Assembly (NCBI RefSeq): GCF_001750725.1
Contig: NZ_CP017279.1
Coordinates: 3,782,001-3,846,000 of the forward strand
Origin: Enterobacter ludwigii
GTDB lineage: Bacteria > Pseudomonadota > Gammaproteobacteria > Enterobacterales > Enterobacteriaceae
Direction of reading: 5' to 3'
Length of the DNA: 64,000 nucleotides
How positions within the stretch are numbered: position 1 is the stretch's first letter; the number at the start of each line of letters is the position of its first letter. Below are positions 28,921 to 39,089 of this stretch, piece by piece. The notes under the pieces are model-generated. The model saw nothing but the letters and a program-made list of their open reading frames with translations, had not been told where the DNA came from and did no database searches. Position numbers and translations under genes: made by a program.

Positions 28921-30344
28921 TGCGTATTGGCATGCGTCTGCTGCTGGGCTATTTCCTGATTGTCGCTATCGCCGCGTGGTTTGTGCTGTCTATCTTCGTG
29001 CAGGAGGTCAAGCCCGGCGTGCGCAGAGCCACCGAAGGCACGCTGATTGACACCGCGACCCTGCTGGCGGAAGTGGGGCGAGACGACCTGCTCGCAGGCA
29101 ATCCGCAGCAGGGCCAGCTGGCTCATGCCTTTTCACGGCTCCATCAGCGGCCGTTTCGCGCCAACATTGGCGGCATTCATAAAGTCCGCAACGAGTACCA
29201 CGTCTACATGACCGATGCCACGGGCAAGGTGGTGTTTGATTCGGCGGGCCTGGCGGTAGGAAAAGACTACTCCCGCTGGAATGACGTCTGGCTGACGCTT
29301 CGCGGGGAATATGGCGCGCGCAGCACCCAGAGCAACCCTGACGATCCGGAAAGTACGGTGATGTATGTTGCCGCACCGGTAATGGACAGGGGCAACATTA
29401 TCGGCGTGCTGTCGGTCGGAAAACCTAACAGCGCCATGGCACCGGTTATTCACCGTAGCGAGCGGCGGATCCTGTGGGCGGGTGGGGCGCTGCTCGGCAT
29501 TGCCCTGCTGATTGGTCTGCTGGTGGCGGGATGGATCAATCGTTCCATTGGCAGATTGTCGCGCTACGCCGATGCGGTGACCACGGACACGCCTCTCCCG
29601 CTGCCTAACCCCGGCAGCAGTGAGCTACGAAAGCTGGCGCAGGCGCTGGAAAATATGCGCATTCGCCTCGAGGGTAAGAATTACATCGAGCATTATGTGC
29701 ATGCGCTTACTCACGAACTCAAAAGCCCGCTGGCGGCAATCCGCGGCGCGGCAGAGATCCTTAATGAGCAGCCGCCGCCGGCGGTGGCCGCGCGGTTTAT
29801 CGATAATATTCTGGTGCAAAACGCGCGTATGCAGTCGCTGGTGGAAAAACTGCTCTCTCAGGCGCGTCTTGAAAACCGGGTAGAGATAGAGCCGGTGAGC
29901 GTGAGTATCAGCACGCTGTTTTCACGGCTTGCGGATTCACGCTCCGCCGTTATCACGGCGAAAAATATCATCCTGACCTGCCAGCCCACTTCGCTGCAGG
30001 TGCAGGGCGACCCCGAGCTGCTTGAACAGGCGCTGGGCAATTTGCTGGATAATGCCATCGATTTTACCCCGCAGGGCGGGACGCTTCAGCTGGCTGCCGA
30101 GGAGACGCCAACCGAGATCCGGCTTACCGTAAGCGACAGCGGAAGCGGGGTACCGGACTATGCCATGGCGCGTATTTTTGAACGTTTTTACTCGCTCCCC
30201 CGCGAGAACGGGTTGAAAAGCAGCGGGCTGGGTCTGGCATTCGTGCAGGAGGTGGCGCGTCTGCATCAGGGGGACATTGCTCTGCATAACCAGCCAGAAG
30301 GCGGCGTGAAAGCCACGCTGACACTTCACCGTCACTTCACATAA
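28920..30344 (+). CDS. creC: CreC, sensor histidine kinase
   Basis: A 474-residue inner-membrane sensor kinase. A first transmembrane helix at about residues 5-27 and a second at about 180-203 enclose a periplasmic sensor domain; HAMP-like sequence, the phospho-accepting His in ALTHELKSPLAAIRG, and the ATPase motifs LLDNAIDFT, DSGSGVP and SSGLGLAFV follow. Phosphorylates CreB. The CreB-binding tag of creD lies over its last codons. Confidence 0.96.
   Translation: MRIGMRLLLGYFLIVAIAAWFVLSIFVQEVKPGVRRATEGTLIDTATLLAEVGRDDLLAGNPQQGQLAHAFSRLHQRPFRANIGGIHKVRNEYHVYMTDATGKVVFDSAGLAVGKDYSRWNDVWLTLRGEYGARSTQSNPDDPESTVMYVAAPVMDRGNIIGVLSVGKPNSAMAPVIHRSERRILWAGGALLGIALLIGLLVAGWINRSIGRLSRYADAVTTDTPLPLPNPGSSELRKLAQALENMRIRLEGKNYIEHYVHALTHELKSPLAAIRGAAEILNEQPPPAVAARFIDNILVQNARMQSLVEKLLSQARLENRVEIEPVSVSISTLFSRLADSRSAVITAKNIILTCQPTSLQVQGDPELLEQALGNLLDNAIDFTPQGGTLQLAAEETPTEIRLTVSDSGSGVPDYAMARIFERFYSLPRENGLKSSGLGLAFVQEVARLHQGDIALHNQPEGGVKATLTLHRHFT
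30325..30340 (+). promoter_or_regulatory. cre tag (CreB-binding direct repeat) upstream of creD
   Basis: Exact TTCAC-N6-TTCAC, matching the cre-tag consensus for CreB binding. It overlaps the 3' end of creC, 61 bp before the creD start, so creD is expected to have its own CreB-dependent promoter. Confidence 0.85.
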
Positions 30345-30400
30345 CTTCAAACTGGCCCCACATAGCCCCGGTACGCTCTCCACATCACAAAGGAGACGTA

Positions 30401-31753
30401 ATGATGAAATCCCCCCTGTTCTGGAAAGTAAGCACCCTGCTGGGGTGCATTCTGCTGTTGTTAGTCCCGCTCTTTATGGTCAGTAACCTGATTTCGGAGC
30501 GTGAGAGCTACCGTAACGATGTTGAACACTCGCTTCGCCAAAGCACCAGCGGACCGCAAAAGCTGGTAGGACCGCTGATTGCCATTCCTGTCACCGAGGT
30601 TTTTTACAAACTTGAGGATGAGAAAAAGGTCGAATACAAAAAAAGCTACCTGCACTTTATCCTGCCGGAATCTTTGCTCGTTGAGGGAAATCAGCGCGTG
30701 GAGTCCAGAAGCATCGGTATTTATGACGGGCAAATCTGGAACACCGATCTCAAAATAAAAGCGCAGTTCTCGACGGAGAAAATGGCGCAGCTGAAGGGCG
30801 AAACCATGACGCTGGGGCAGCCATTCCTGGTGATTGGCGTGGGTGATGCCCGGGGCATTGGTACGGTGAAGGTCGCAAAAATCAACGGTGAGACGCTCAG
30901 CGTAGAGCCGGGAACCGGCGTGTATGGCACACTTGCCGGTATTCATATTCCGCTGAGTGATAAAGCCCTTGAGCCGAAAACGCTCGCCCTTGATATGTCG
31001 TTTAACCTGGCGGGGACGGGCACTTTTGCGGTGGTGCCTGTCGGGCGTAACAGCGAAATGACGCTGCGCAGTAACTGGCCGCACCCGGGATTTATGGGAT
31101 ACTATCTGCCTGTTAAGCATCAGATTAGCGAGTCTGGTTTCCAGGCAAACTGGCAGAGCAGCTGGTTTGCTAACAACATGCAAAGCTGGTTTGCCGAGGG
31201 CGAGTCACCGGAGTGGAGTTCAATCCCGGCCTTTAGCGTGACGGTTGCCACGCCAGCGGATCAGTACCAGCTGACAGACCGCGCGATCAAGTACGCTATT
31301 TTACTGATTGCCCTGACGTTTATGGCCTTCTTCGTGTTCGAAACCCTCACCGGATTGCGTCTGCATCCAATGCAGTATCTGCTGGTAGGGTTGTCGCTGG
31401 TCCTCTTCTATCTCGTCTTACTTGCCCTGTCTGAGCATGTCGGGTTTACGCCGGCCTGGATTATTGCAAGCCTTGTCGGCGCGATGATGAATGGTATGTA
31501 TCTGCAGGCGGTACTGAAAAGCTGGAGGCGAAGCGGGGTGTTTATTCTGGCGCTGCTGGGGCTGGATGTCGTGATGTGGTTCCTGCTGCGTTCTGAGGAC
31601 AGCGCGTTGCTGCTGGGAGCTGCCGTACTGGCGATGGCACTGTTTGCGGTCATGTACCTGACGCGTCACCTTGACTGGTATTCGCTCTCTCAGCCGAAGC
31701 GTCCCGTCCCCCCCGTTGAACCTGATGCGGATACGATGCGAGTCTGGAAATAA
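30401..31753 (+). CDS. creD: CreD, inner membrane protein
   Basis: A 450-residue CreD-family membrane protein. An N-terminal transmembrane helix (residues about 10-30) is followed by a periplasmic domain of about 260 residues and five or so closely spaced helices in the last 150 residues (YAILLIALTFMAFFVFE onward). In E. coli its overexpression alters colicin E2 tolerance and beta-lactam response; molecular function is unknown. The start is ATG at 30401 or the adjacent 30404. Confidence 0.95.
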   Translation: MMKSPLFWKVSTLLGCILLLLVPLFMVSNLISERESYRNDVEHSLRQSTSGPQKLVGPLIAIPVTEVFYKLEDEKKVEYKKSYLHFILPESLLVEGNQRVESRSIGIYDGQIWNTDLKIKAQFSTEKMAQLKGETMTLGQPFLVIGVGDARGIGTVKVAKINGETLSVEPGTGVYGTLAGIHIPLSDKALEPKTLALDMSFNLAGTGTFAVVPVGRNSEMTLRSNWPHPGFMGYYLPVKHQISESGFQANWQSSWFANNMQSWFAEGESPEWSSIPAFSVTVATPADQYQLTDRAIKYAILLIALTFMAFFVFETLTGLRLHPMQYLLVGLSLVLFYLVLLALSEHVGFTPAWIIASLVGAMMNGMYLQAVLKSWRRSGVFILALLGLDVVMWFLLRSEDSALLLGAAVLAMALFAVMYLTRHLDWYSLSQPKRPVPPVEPDADTMRVWK

Positions 31754-31780
31754 AAAACGGCGCGAAAGCGCCGTTTTTTT
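31752..31780. terminator. Bidirectional terminator between creD and arcA
   Basis: CGGCGC-GAAA-GCGCCG (31758-31773) with a GAAA tetraloop, an A-run before and a T7-run after, so it works for both convergent genes. Confidence 0.92.
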
Positions 31781-31795
31781 ACTTCAGTTGCCGGA

Positions 31796-32512
31796 TTACT
31801 CCTGCAGGTCGCCGCAGAAACGATAACCTTCACCGTGAATAGTGGCGATAATTTCCGGCGTATCAGGCGTAGATTCGAAATGTTTACGGATACGACGGAT
31901 GGTCACGTCTACGGTACGGTCGTGCGGCTTCAGCTCACGGCCGGTCATTTTCTTCAGCAGTTCTGCACGGGACTGAATTTTGCCCGGATTTTCACAGAAG
32001 TGCAGCATCGCGCGGAATTCACTGCGCGGCAGTTTATACTGCTCACCGTTCGGGCTAATCAGTGAACGGCTATTGATATCAAGTTCCCAGCCGTTGAACT
32101 TGTAGCTGTCTACGCTACGACGCTCTTCGCTGACCGTGCCCAGGTTCATGGTGCGGGACAGCAGGTTGCGTGCACGAATGGTTAACTCGCGTGGATTAAA
32201 CGGTTTAGTGATGTAGTCATCCGCACCGATTTCCAGGCCAAGGATTTTATCAACTTCGTTATCACGGCCTGTCAGGAACATTAACGCGACGTTCGCCTGT
32301 TCACGCAGTTCGCGCGCCAGAAGAAGGCCGTTTTTGCCCGGCAGGTTGATATCCATGATCACCAGGTTGATATCATTTTCAGAAAGGATCTGATGCATCT
32401 CTGCGCCATCGGTCGCTTCAAAGACATCGTAGCCTTCTGCTTCGAAAATGCTCTTTAACGTGTTGCGTGTTACCAACTCGTCTTCAACGATAAGAATGTG
32501 CGGGGTCTGCAT
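31796..32512 (-). CDS. arcA: ArcA, aerobic respiration control response regulator
   Basis: A 238-residue OmpR-type response regulator of the ArcBA system that represses respiratory genes under low oxygen. Acidic pocket in LIVEDE, phospho-acceptor Asp54 in VIMDINLPG, switch and Lys in LTGRDNEVD and ADDYITKPF, and a C-terminal winged helix ending [18 protein letters not shown]. The ATG at 32512 gives the E. coli length. A long upstream region contains an FNR-type site. Confidence 0.97.
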   Translation of the reverse strand: MQTPHILIVEDELVTRNTLKSIFEAEGYDVFEATDGAEMHQILSENDINLVIMDINLPGKNGLLLARELREQANVALMFLTGRDNEVDKILGLEIGADDYITKPFNPRELTIRARNLLSRTMNLGTVSEERRSVDSYKFNGWELDINSRSLISPNGEQYKLPRSEFRAMLHFCENPGKIQSRAELLKKMTGRELKPHDRTVDVTIRRIRKHFESTPDTPEIIATIHGEGYRFCGDLQE

Positions 32513-32607
32513 GTTTGCTACCTAAATTGCCAACTAAATCGAAACAGGAAGTACAAAAGTCCCTGACCTGCCTGATGCATGTCGCAAATTAACATGACCG
32601 GCCTAAC

Positions 32608-32748
32608 GTGACTAAAGTACGTAATTGCGTTCTTGATGCACTTTCCATCAACGTCAACAACATCATTAGCTTGGTCGTGGGTACTTTCCCTTTGGACCCG
32701 ACAGTGTCAAAAACGGCTGTCATCCTAACCATTTTAACAGCAACATAA
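32608..32748 (+). CDS. yjjY: YjjY, 46-residue small protein frame antisense to the arcA leader
   Basis: A GTG-initiated frame of 46 codons (MTKVRNCVLDALSINVN... to TILTAT) that agrees, as far as I can recall, residue for residue with E. coli YjjY. No good ribosome-binding site precedes it. It lies opposite to the presumed arcA 5' leader, so conservation may come from arcA regulation rather than from a protein. Whether it is translated is unknown. Confidence 0.55.
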   Translation: MTKVRNCVLDALSINVNNIISLVVGTFPLDPTVSKTAVILTILTAT

Positions 32749-33147
32749 CAGGCTAAGTGACACCAGACACCCAATAAAACTACGCTTCGTTGACATATAT
32801 CAAGTTCAATTGTAGCACGTTAACAGTTTGATGAAATCATCGTAGCCGAATGCTAGCCTTTGTCACAATTTTTCAATAAACCAACTAGTTGCGTACCTTG
32901 ATTTATAAACGATACGAATCCAATCAGAAAAGAGTATTCATGAGGTCATTACCATTATAAAACATAAGGATAATAGCCTTCTGTTAACATTCTAACTGAT
33001 TGTTCAGCCACAAAATAGTTTAGCGTTTTTAATTTGTTCTGAAACGCTATTTCGGTGATTAGTGTTGCATTTTTGTAAATTCGCGCCGCGTAATATGTTG
33101 AAGTGCATCACATTTTTACCCGCTAACTGATTAAAAAGAGAGCATAA
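32749..33147. other. 399-bp intergenic region, arcA and yjtD control
   Basis: No further gene was seen. It is AT-rich and should hold the distal arcA promoters (minus strand) and the yjtD promoter (plus strand). The only site that can be named is the FNR-type palindrome at 32790-32803. Confidence 0.6.
32790..32803. promoter_or_regulatory. FNR-type site upstream of arcA
   Basis: TTGACATATATCAA matches the FNR consensus TTGAT-N4-ATCAA at 9 of 10 positions. FNR is known to activate arcA in E. coli anaerobically. It lies about 280 bp upstream of the arcA start. Confidence 0.7.
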
Positions 33148-33834
33148 ATGCATCTGTCGATTGTACTGGTCGCCCCAGCCAGAGCCGAAAATATAGGCGC
33201 TGCGGCGCGTGCCATGAAGACCATGGGGTTTACCGATCTTCGCATCGTGGACAGCCAGGCGCACCTCGAGCCCGCGGCCCGTTGGGTGGCGCACGGTTCA
33301 GGGGATATTCTCGATAATATAACCACTTACGACACGCTCGCCGCTGCGCTGCACGACATTTCTTTTACCGTGGCGACCACGGCACGCAGCCGGGCAAAGT
33401 TCCACTATTACGCCACGCCGGCGGAACTGGTGCCGATGTTAACGGAGAAAAGCCAGTGGCTGACGAAGGCCGCGCTGGTCTTTGGGCGGGAAGATTCCGG
33501 TCTGACGAACGAGGAGCTGGCGTTGGCGGACGTCCTGACCGGTGCGCCGATGGTGGCGGATTATCCGTCGCTAAATTTAGGCCAGGCGGTAATGGTGTAT
33601 TGCTATCAATTAGCCTCCCTAATACAAATTCCTCAACCCCAGTCTGAAGGGGCAGATGAAAACCAGCTGGCCGCGCTGCGCGCTGGCGTTGACCAACTGT
33701 TATTACAACTCGGTGTCGCGGAAGATCAAAAAATGGCGGACTGGCTACATCAGCGACTTGGGCGTCTTGAGCAGCGAGACACGGCAATGTTGCACCGTTT
33801 GCTGCATGATATTGAAAAAAAATTGGCCGAGTAA
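33148..33834 (+). CDS. yjtD: TrmH/SpoU-family tRNA/rRNA methyltransferase (LasT/YjtD)
   Basis: A 228-residue SPOUT-class RNA methyltransferase resembling TrmJ. The N-terminal IVLVAPARAENIGAAARAM, the middle LVFGREDSGLTNEELALAD and the knot motif YPSLNLGQAVMVYCYQL are the family's three signature segments; the C-terminal helical extension is short. The RNA target is not known to me. Located between arcA and thrL as in E. coli. Confidence 0.94.
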   Translation: MHLSIVLVAPARAENIGAAARAMKTMGFTDLRIVDSQAHLEPAARWVAHGSGDILDNITTYDTLAAALHDISFTVATTARSRAKFHYYATPAELVPMLTEKSQWLTKAALVFGREDSGLTNEELALADVLTGAPMVADYPSLNLGQAVMVYCYQLASLIQIPQPQSEGADENQLAALRAGVDQLLLQLGVAEDQKMADWLHQRLGRLEQRDTAMLHRLLHDIEKKLAE

Positions 33835-33923
33835 AATGCTGTCATAAGTTTTTACTATGGCGTATCCGTCTGTCTGGGTGGGGTGCGTCTGGGGGAATCG
33901 GATGAAAATAAATCTGCAAGCAG

Positions 33924-33943
33924 CGGGACGTGAGAGCGTCCCG
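33924..33943. other. Hairpin between yjtD and the thr promoter
   Basis: CGGGACG (33924-33930) and CGTCCCG (33937-33943) form a perfect 7-bp stem with a 6-nt loop. No T-run follows, so it is at best a weak terminator of yjtD. Confidence 0.45.
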
Positions 33944-33967
33944 AATTGTGATCAAATTAAAAATTCA

Positions 33968-33996
33968 TTGACTTAAGGTGCCCAATCCTTTAACCC
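33968..33996 (+). promoter_or_regulatory. thr operon promoter
   Basis: A -35 TTGACT (33968-33973) and a weak -10 around TAACCC (33991-33996) with 17-bp spacing align with the E. coli thr promoter, which reads TTGACT and TAACCA in the same positions as I remember it. The leader peptide starts 50 bp downstream. Confidence 0.6.
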
Positions 33997-34045
33997 TAAA
34001 AGAATACAGCACAGACAGATAATAATGACAGAGTACACAACATCC

Positions 34046-34114
34046 ATGAAACGCATCAGCATCACCACCATTACAACAACCATCATCATTACCACAGGAA
34101 ATGATGCGGGCTGA
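34046..34114 (+). CDS. thrL: thr operon leader peptide
   Basis: A 22-codon leader MKRISITTITTTIIITTGND plus AG, with 7 Thr and 6 Ile. Ribosome stalling at Thr or Ile codons during starvation opens the antiterminator and allows thrABC transcription. E. coli has 21 codons with 8 Thr and 4 Ile, so the balance here is shifted toward isoleucine sensing. It is too short for usual gene callers. Confidence 0.95.
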   Translation: MKRISITTITTTIIITTGNDAG

Positions 34115-34169
34115 CGCGTACAGGAAAAACAGAAAAAAGCCCGCACCCAAACAGTGCGGGCTTTTTTTT
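34105..34169 (+). terminator. thr attenuator (antiterminator and terminator)
   Basis: The terminator stem is GCCCGCAC (34139-34146) with GTGCGGGC (34154-34161), loop CCAAACA, then T8. The leader end TGCGGGCT (34105-34112) is exactly complementary to AGCCCGCA (34138-34145), the left arm of the terminator, providing the alternative antiterminator. Its position at the stop codon of thrL fits the classical attenuation mechanism. Confidence 0.93.
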
Positions 34170-34194
34170 CGGCTAAAGGAAACGAGGTAGAACC

Positions 34195-36657
34195 ATGCGA
34201 GTGTTGAAGTTCGGCGGTACATCAGTGGCAAATGCAGAACGTTTTCTGCGTGTTGCCGATATCCTGGAGAGCAACGCCAGGCAGGGGCAGGTCGCGACCG
34301 TGCTCTCTGCCCCGGCAAAAATCACCAACCACCTGGTGGCGATGATTGAAAAGACCATCGGTGGCCAGGATGCACTCCCGAACTTGAGCGACGCCGAGCG
34401 TATCTTCGCTGAGCTGCTGCAGGGGCTGGCGGAGGCGCAGCCGGGTTTCCCGCTCGCACAGCTGAAATCGTTTGTTGAGCAAGAGTTCGCCCAAATCAAA
34501 CACGTGCTGCACGGTATCAGCCTTTTAGGTCAGTGCCCGGACAGCATTAACGCGGCGTTAATCTGCCGTGGTGAAAAATTGTCGATTGCCATCATGGCGG
34601 GCCTGCTGGAAGCGCGTGGCCACAATGTGTCGGTTATCGATCCCGTTGAAAAACTGCTGGCAGTGGGTCACTACCTCGAGTCTACCGTTGATATAGCCGA
34701 ATCAACCCGTCGCATTGCCGCGAGCAAAATTCCGTCTGACCATATGATCCTGATGGCGGGCTTCACCGCCGGAAACGAGAAGGGTGAACTTGTCGTACTG
34801 GGCCGTAACGGCTCCGACTACTCTGCTGCCGTGCTGGCAGCCTGTTTACGCGCCGACTGTTGTGAGATCTGGACTGACGTCGACGGTGTATACACCTGCG
34901 ATCCGCGCCAGGTGCCGGACGCCAGGCTGCTGAAGTCGATGTCATACCAGGAAGCGATGGAGCTTTCCTACTTCGGCGCTAAAGTTCTTCACCCTCGCAC
35001 CATCTCTCCCATTGCCCAGTTCCAGATCCCTTGCCTGATTAAAAACACCGGTAACCCGCAAGCGCCAGGTACGCTGATTGGTGCCAGTACCGATGAAGAC
35101 GGCCTGCCGGTGAAAGGCATTTCTAACCTGAACAATATGGCCATGTTCAGCGTTTCCGGCCCGGGAATGAAAGGCATGGTCGGTATGGCGGCCCGCGTTT
35201 TCGCGGCCATGTCCCGCAACGGTATCTCGGTTGTGCTGATCACTCAGTCCTCTTCTGAATACAGCATCAGCTTCTGCGTACCGCAGGGGGATTGCCTGCG
35301 CGCCCGTCGTGCGCTGGAAGAAGAGTTTTACCTTGAGCTGAAAGAAGAGCTGCTGGAGCCGCTTTCTATCCAGGAACGCCTGGCGGTTATCTCGGTGGTG
35401 GGCGACGGTATGCGTACGCTGCGCGGTATCTCGGCCAAATTCTTTGCCGCGCTGGCCAGGGCCAACATCAACATTGTGGCCATTGCCCAGGGGTCATCTG
35501 AGCGTTCAATCTCGGTGGTCGTTGACAACGACGATGCGACAACCGGCGTTCGCGTGGTTCATCAGATGCTGTTCAACACCGATCAGGTGATCGAGCTGTT
35601 CCTGATTGGCGTGGGCGGTGTGGGTGGCGCGCTGCTGGAGCAGGTGAAGCGTCAGCAGGAGTGGTTGAAGAAAAAGCACATTGATCTGCGCGTGTGCGGT
35701 ATCGCGAACTCAAAAGCGCTGCTGACCAACGTTCATGGTCTGAACCTGGAAAACTGGCAGACTGAGCTGAATGATGCCAAAGAGCCCTTTAATCTGGGCC
35801 GGTTAATCCGTCTGGTGAAAGAGTATCACCTGCTTAACCCGGTCATTGTCGATTGTACCTCGAACCAGGCGGTGGCCGATCAGTACGCCGATTTCCTGCG
35901 CGAAGGTTTCCACGTGGTGACGCCAAACAAAAAGGCCAACACCTCGTCGATGGATTACTATCACCAGCTGCGTCTGGCGGCGAGCAAGTCACGGCGTAAG
36001 TTCCTCTACGACACCAACGTGGGCGCGGGCCTGCCGGTGATCGAGAACCTGCAAAACCTGCTGAACGCGGGGGATGAACTGCAGCGTTTCTCCGGCATTC
36101 TTTCCGGCTCGCTGTCGTTTATCTTCGGCAAGCTGGATGAGGGCATGAGCCTGTCGGAAGCGACCCGTGCCGCGCGTGAACTGGGGTACACCGAGCCGGA
36201 TCCGCGAGACGATCTCTCCGGTATGGATGTGGCGCGTAAGTTGCTCATACTGGTGCGTGAAACGGGCCGTGAGCTGGAGCTTTCCGATATCGTGATTGAG
36301 CCTGTTCTGCCTGCCGGGTTTGACGACAGCGGTGACGTGAACACCTTTATGGCCAATTTAGCGCAGCTAGACGACGCCTTTGCCGCACGCGTTGCGAAAG
36401 CCCGTGATGAAGGTAAGGTATTGCGCTATGTTGGCAATATTGAAGACGATGGTATGTGCCGCGTGAAGATTGCTGAAGTGGATGGCAACGACCCGCTGTT
36501 CAAAGTAAAAAACGGCGAAAACGCCCTCGCGTTTTACAGCCACTATTATCAGCCACTGCCGCTGGTGCTTCGCGGCTATGGCGCAGGGAATGATGTTACC
36601 GCGGCGGGTGTATTTGCCGATTTGCTGCGTACCCTGTCATGGAAGTTAGGAGTTTAA
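34195..36657 (+). CDS. thrA: Bifunctional aspartokinase I / homoserine dehydrogenase I
   Basis: An 820-residue fusion that performs the first and third steps from aspartate to threonine. N-terminal aspartokinase with [15 protein letters not shown], central ACT regulatory domains (threonine feedback), and a C-terminal NADPH-dependent homoserine dehydrogenase beginning with [15 protein letters not shown] and containing VTPNKKANT. Length and domain order are those of E. coli ThrA. A single base separates its stop from the thrB start. Confidence 0.98.
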   Translation: MRVLKFGGTSVANAERFLRVADILESNARQGQVATVLSAPAKITNHLVAMIEKTIGGQDALPNLSDAERIFAELLQGLAEAQPGFPLAQLKSFVEQEFAQIKHVLHGISLLGQCPDSINAALICRGEKLSIAIMAGLLEARGHNVSVIDPVEKLLAVGHYLESTVDIAESTRRIAASKIPSDHMILMAGFTAGNEKGELVVLGRNGSDYSAAVLAACLRADCCEIWTDVDGVYTCDPRQVPDARLLKSMSYQEAMELSYFGAKVLHPRTISPIAQFQIPCLIKNTGNPQAPGTLIGASTDEDGLPVKGISNLNNMAMFSVSGPGMKGMVGMAARVFAAMSRNGISVVLITQSSSEYSISFCVPQGDCLRARRALEEEFYLELKEELLEPLSIQERLAVISVVGDGMRTLRGISAKFFAALARANINIVAIAQGSSERSISVVVDNDDATTGVRVVHQMLFNTDQVIELFLIGVGGVGGALLEQVKRQQEWLKKKHIDLRVCGIANSKALLTNVHGLNLENWQTELNDAKEPFNLGRLIRLVKEYHLLNPVIVDCTSNQAVADQYADFLREGFHVVTPNKKANTSSMDYYHQLRLAASKSRRKFLYDTNVGAGLPVIENLQNLLNAGDELQRFSGILSGSLSFIFGKLDEGMSLSEATRAARELGYTEPDPRDDLSGMDVARKLLILVRETGRELELSDIVIEPVLPAGFDDSGDVNTFMANLAQLDDAFAARVAKARDEGKVLRYVGNIEDDGMCRVKIAEVDGNDPLFKVKNGENALAFYSHYYQPLPLVLRGYGAGNDVTAAGVFADLLRTLSWKLGV

Positions 36658-36658
36658 C

Positions 36659-37588
36659 ATGGTGAAAGTTTATGCCCCAGCTTCCAGCGCCAATATGAGC
36701 GTCGGATTTGATGTGCTGGGTGCGGCGGTGACGCCGGTGGATGGTTCGCTGCTGGGCGATACGGTAACGGTTGAAGCGGCAGAGAGCTTTAGCCTGAATA
36801 ACGTGGGCCGCTTCGCCAGCAAACTGCCGACAGACCCGCGCGAGAATATCGTTTATCAGTGCTGGGAGCGGTTCTGTCAGGAGATTGGCAAAAATGTGCC
36901 GGTCGCCATGACGCTGGAAAAAAGTATGCCGATTGGCTCTGGCCTGGGTTCCAGCGCTTGCTCCGTGGTCGCCGGACTGGTGGCCATGAATGAGCACTGC
37001 GGCAAGCCACTGAATAATAACCGTCTGCTCGGGTTAATGGGCGAGCTGGAAGGGCGCATCTCCGGCAGCATTCATTATGACAACGTCGCCCCCTGCTTCC
37101 TCGGCGGTATGCAGCTGATGATTGAAGAAAATGGCATCATCAACCAGCAGGTGCCAGGGTTTGATGAGTGGCTGTGGGTGCTGGCCTATCCCGGCATTAA
37201 GGTATCCACCGCTGAAGCGCGTGCGATCCTGCCTGCGCAGTATCGTCGTCAGGACTGTATCGCTCACGGACGTCATCTGGCCGGCTTTATACACGCCTGC
37301 TACACCCGTCAGCCGCAGCTGGCAGCAAAATTAATGAAAGACGTTATCGCCGAGCCGTACCGCACTAAGCTGCTGCCTGGCTTTAACGAGGCGCGACAGG
37401 CGTCAATGGATACCGGCGCACTGGCGTGCGGTATCTCCGGCTCCGGCCCGACGCTGTTCGCCCTGTGCGATAAGCCAGACACGGCGCAGCGCGTGGCGGA
37501 CTGGCTCTCTAAACACTACCTGCAAAATCAGGAAGGCTTTGTTCATATTTGCCGTCTGGACACGGCTGGCGCACGAGTACTGGGATAA
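36659..37588 (+). CDS. thrB: Homoserine kinase
   Basis: Phosphorylates L-homoserine to O-phospho-L-homoserine with ATP. GHMP-kinase family, 309 residues; the N-terminal [20 protein letters not shown] and the ATP-binding motif [17 protein letters not shown] are clear, as is the C-terminal [12 protein letters not shown]. Second gene of thrABC, with 1 bp to thrA and 3 bp to thrC. Confidence 0.98.
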   Translation: MVKVYAPASSANMSVGFDVLGAAVTPVDGSLLGDTVTVEAAESFSLNNVGRFASKLPTDPRENIVYQCWERFCQEIGKNVPVAMTLEKSMPIGSGLGSSACSVVAGLVAMNEHCGKPLNNNRLLGLMGELEGRISGSIHYDNVAPCFLGGMQLMIEENGIINQQVPGFDEWLWVLAYPGIKVSTAEARAILPAQYRRQDCIAHGRHLAGFIHACYTRQPQLAAKLMKDVIAEPYRTKLLPGFNEARQASMDTGALACGISGSGPTLFALCDKPDTAQRVADWLSKHYLQNQEGFVHICRLDTAGARVLG

Positions 37589-37591
37589 CGA

Positions 37592-38878
37592 ATGAAACTC
37601 TACAACCTTAAAGATCATAACGAGCAGGTCAGCTTCGCGCAGGCGGTGACTCAGGGACTGGGCAAAAATCAGGGGCTGTTCTTCCCCCATGACCTGCCAG
37701 AATTTCAGCTGACCGACATTGATGAGCTGCTGAAGCAGGACTTTGTCACCCGCAGCACTAAAATTCTCTCTGCCTTTATCGGCGATGAAATCCCGCAGGA
37801 GCTGCTGGAAGAGCGCGTGCGTGCAGCGTTCGCTTTCCCGGCACCGGTTAAGCAGGTTGAGCCGGATGTCGGCTGCCTTGAGCTGTTCCACGGTCCAACC
37901 CTGGCGTTTAAAGACTTCGGTGGCCGCTTTATGGCGCAGATGCTGACCCACATCAGCGGCGACAAACCGGTAACGATTCTGACGGCGACCTCCGGAGATA
38001 CCGGTGCGGCCGTTGCCCATGCGTTCTATGGTCTGAAGAACGTTCGCGTGGTGATCCTCTACCCGAAAGGCAAAATCAGTCCGCTGCAGGAAAAACTGTT
38101 CTGTACGCTCGGGGGCAACATTGAAACCGTGGCGATTGACGGCGATTTCGATGCCTGCCAGGCGCTGGTCAAGCAGGCCTTCGATGATGAAGAGCTGAAA
38201 GTGGCGCTGGGTCTGAACTCGGCGAACTCCATTAACATCAGCCGTCTGCTGGCGCAGATCTGCTACTACTTCGAAGCGGTTGCACAACTGCCACAGGAGG
38301 CGCGCAATCAGCTGGTCGTCTCCGTACCAAGCGGCAACTTTGGTGACCTGACGGCGGGCCTGCTGGCGAAATCGCTCGGCCTGCCGGTAAAACGCTTTAT
38401 CGCCGCCACCAACGCCAACGACACCGTGCCGCGCTTCCTGAAAGACGGTAAATGGGCGCCGAACGCCACGCAGGCGACGCTTTCGAATGCGATGGACGTA
38501 AGCCAGCCGAACAACTGGCCGCGTGTGGAAGAGCTGTTCCGCCGTAAGGTCTGGCGTCTGGGCGATCTGGGTTATGCCGCGGTGACGGATGAGACCACCA
38601 AAGCCACCCTGCGTGAGCTGAAAGCGGTGGGGTACACCTCTGAACCGCATGCGGCGATCGCTTACCGTGCGCTGCGCGATCAGCTGAATCCGGGGGAGTA
38701 TGGCCTGTTCCTGGGAACGGCTCATCCGGCGAAGTTCAAAGAGAGCGTGGAAGTGATTCTGGGTGAAACGCTGCCGCTGCCAAAAGAGCTGGCCGAGCGT
38801 GCGGACCTGCCGCTGCTTTCGCATGAACTGCCCGCGGATTTCGCCGCGCTGCGTAAGTTGATGATGACGCGCGGATAA
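37592..38878 (+). CDS. thrC: Threonine synthase
   Basis: A pyridoxal-phosphate enzyme converting O-phosphohomoserine to threonine. 428 residues. The PLP-binding Lys107 lies in GPTLAFKDFGGRFMAQ; TATSGDTGAAVAHAF and VPSGNFGDLTAG bind substrate and cofactor phosphate. Last gene of the thr operon, followed by a strong terminator. Confidence 0.98.
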   Translation: MKLYNLKDHNEQVSFAQAVTQGLGKNQGLFFPHDLPEFQLTDIDELLKQDFVTRSTKILSAFIGDEIPQELLEERVRAAFAFPAPVKQVEPDVGCLELFHGPTLAFKDFGGRFMAQMLTHISGDKPVTILTATSGDTGAAVAHAFYGLKNVRVVILYPKGKISPLQEKLFCTLGGNIETVAIDGDFDACQALVKQAFDDEELKVALGLNSANSINISRLLAQICYYFEAVAQLPQEARNQLVVSVPSGNFGDLTAGLLAKSLGLPVKRFIAATNANDTVPRFLKDGKWAPNATQATLSNAMDVSQPNNWPRVEELFRRKVWRLGDLGYAAVTDETTKATLRELKAVGYTSEPHAAIAYRALRDQLNPGEYGLFLGTAHPAKFKESVEVILGETLPLPKELAERADLPLLSHELPADFAALRKLMMTRG

Positions 38879-38899
38879 CGGTTCTGTCACCCTATGCAG

Positions 38900-38932
38900 G
38901 CCGGGTAAGGTGAAACTTACCCGGCTTTTTTT
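38900..38932 (+). terminator. thr operon terminator
   Basis: GCCGGGTAAG (38900-38909) and CTTACCCGGC (38916-38925) form a perfect 10-bp stem with a 6-nt loop, followed by T7. The arms resemble the REP-type palindromes of this genome. Confidence 0.95.
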
Positions 38933-39089
38933 ATGGAGAAATTAAGGAGAAAAATAGCAGTAAAAAAGCAGAAATTCCCAATAAATGCGGTCACTTAGCG
39001 ATTAGGATTGCAGAGAATAACATCCCCCGTCCTCCTCACGTATTCTCCTTACATCGGCCCACATCGGGTAAATGAATAAGGAGTCACCT

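Noticed and set aside
34064..34083. Short ACC/ATT-rich tract that looks like a simple repeat
   Set aside because: It is the Thr/Ile codon run of thrL, explained by attenuation.
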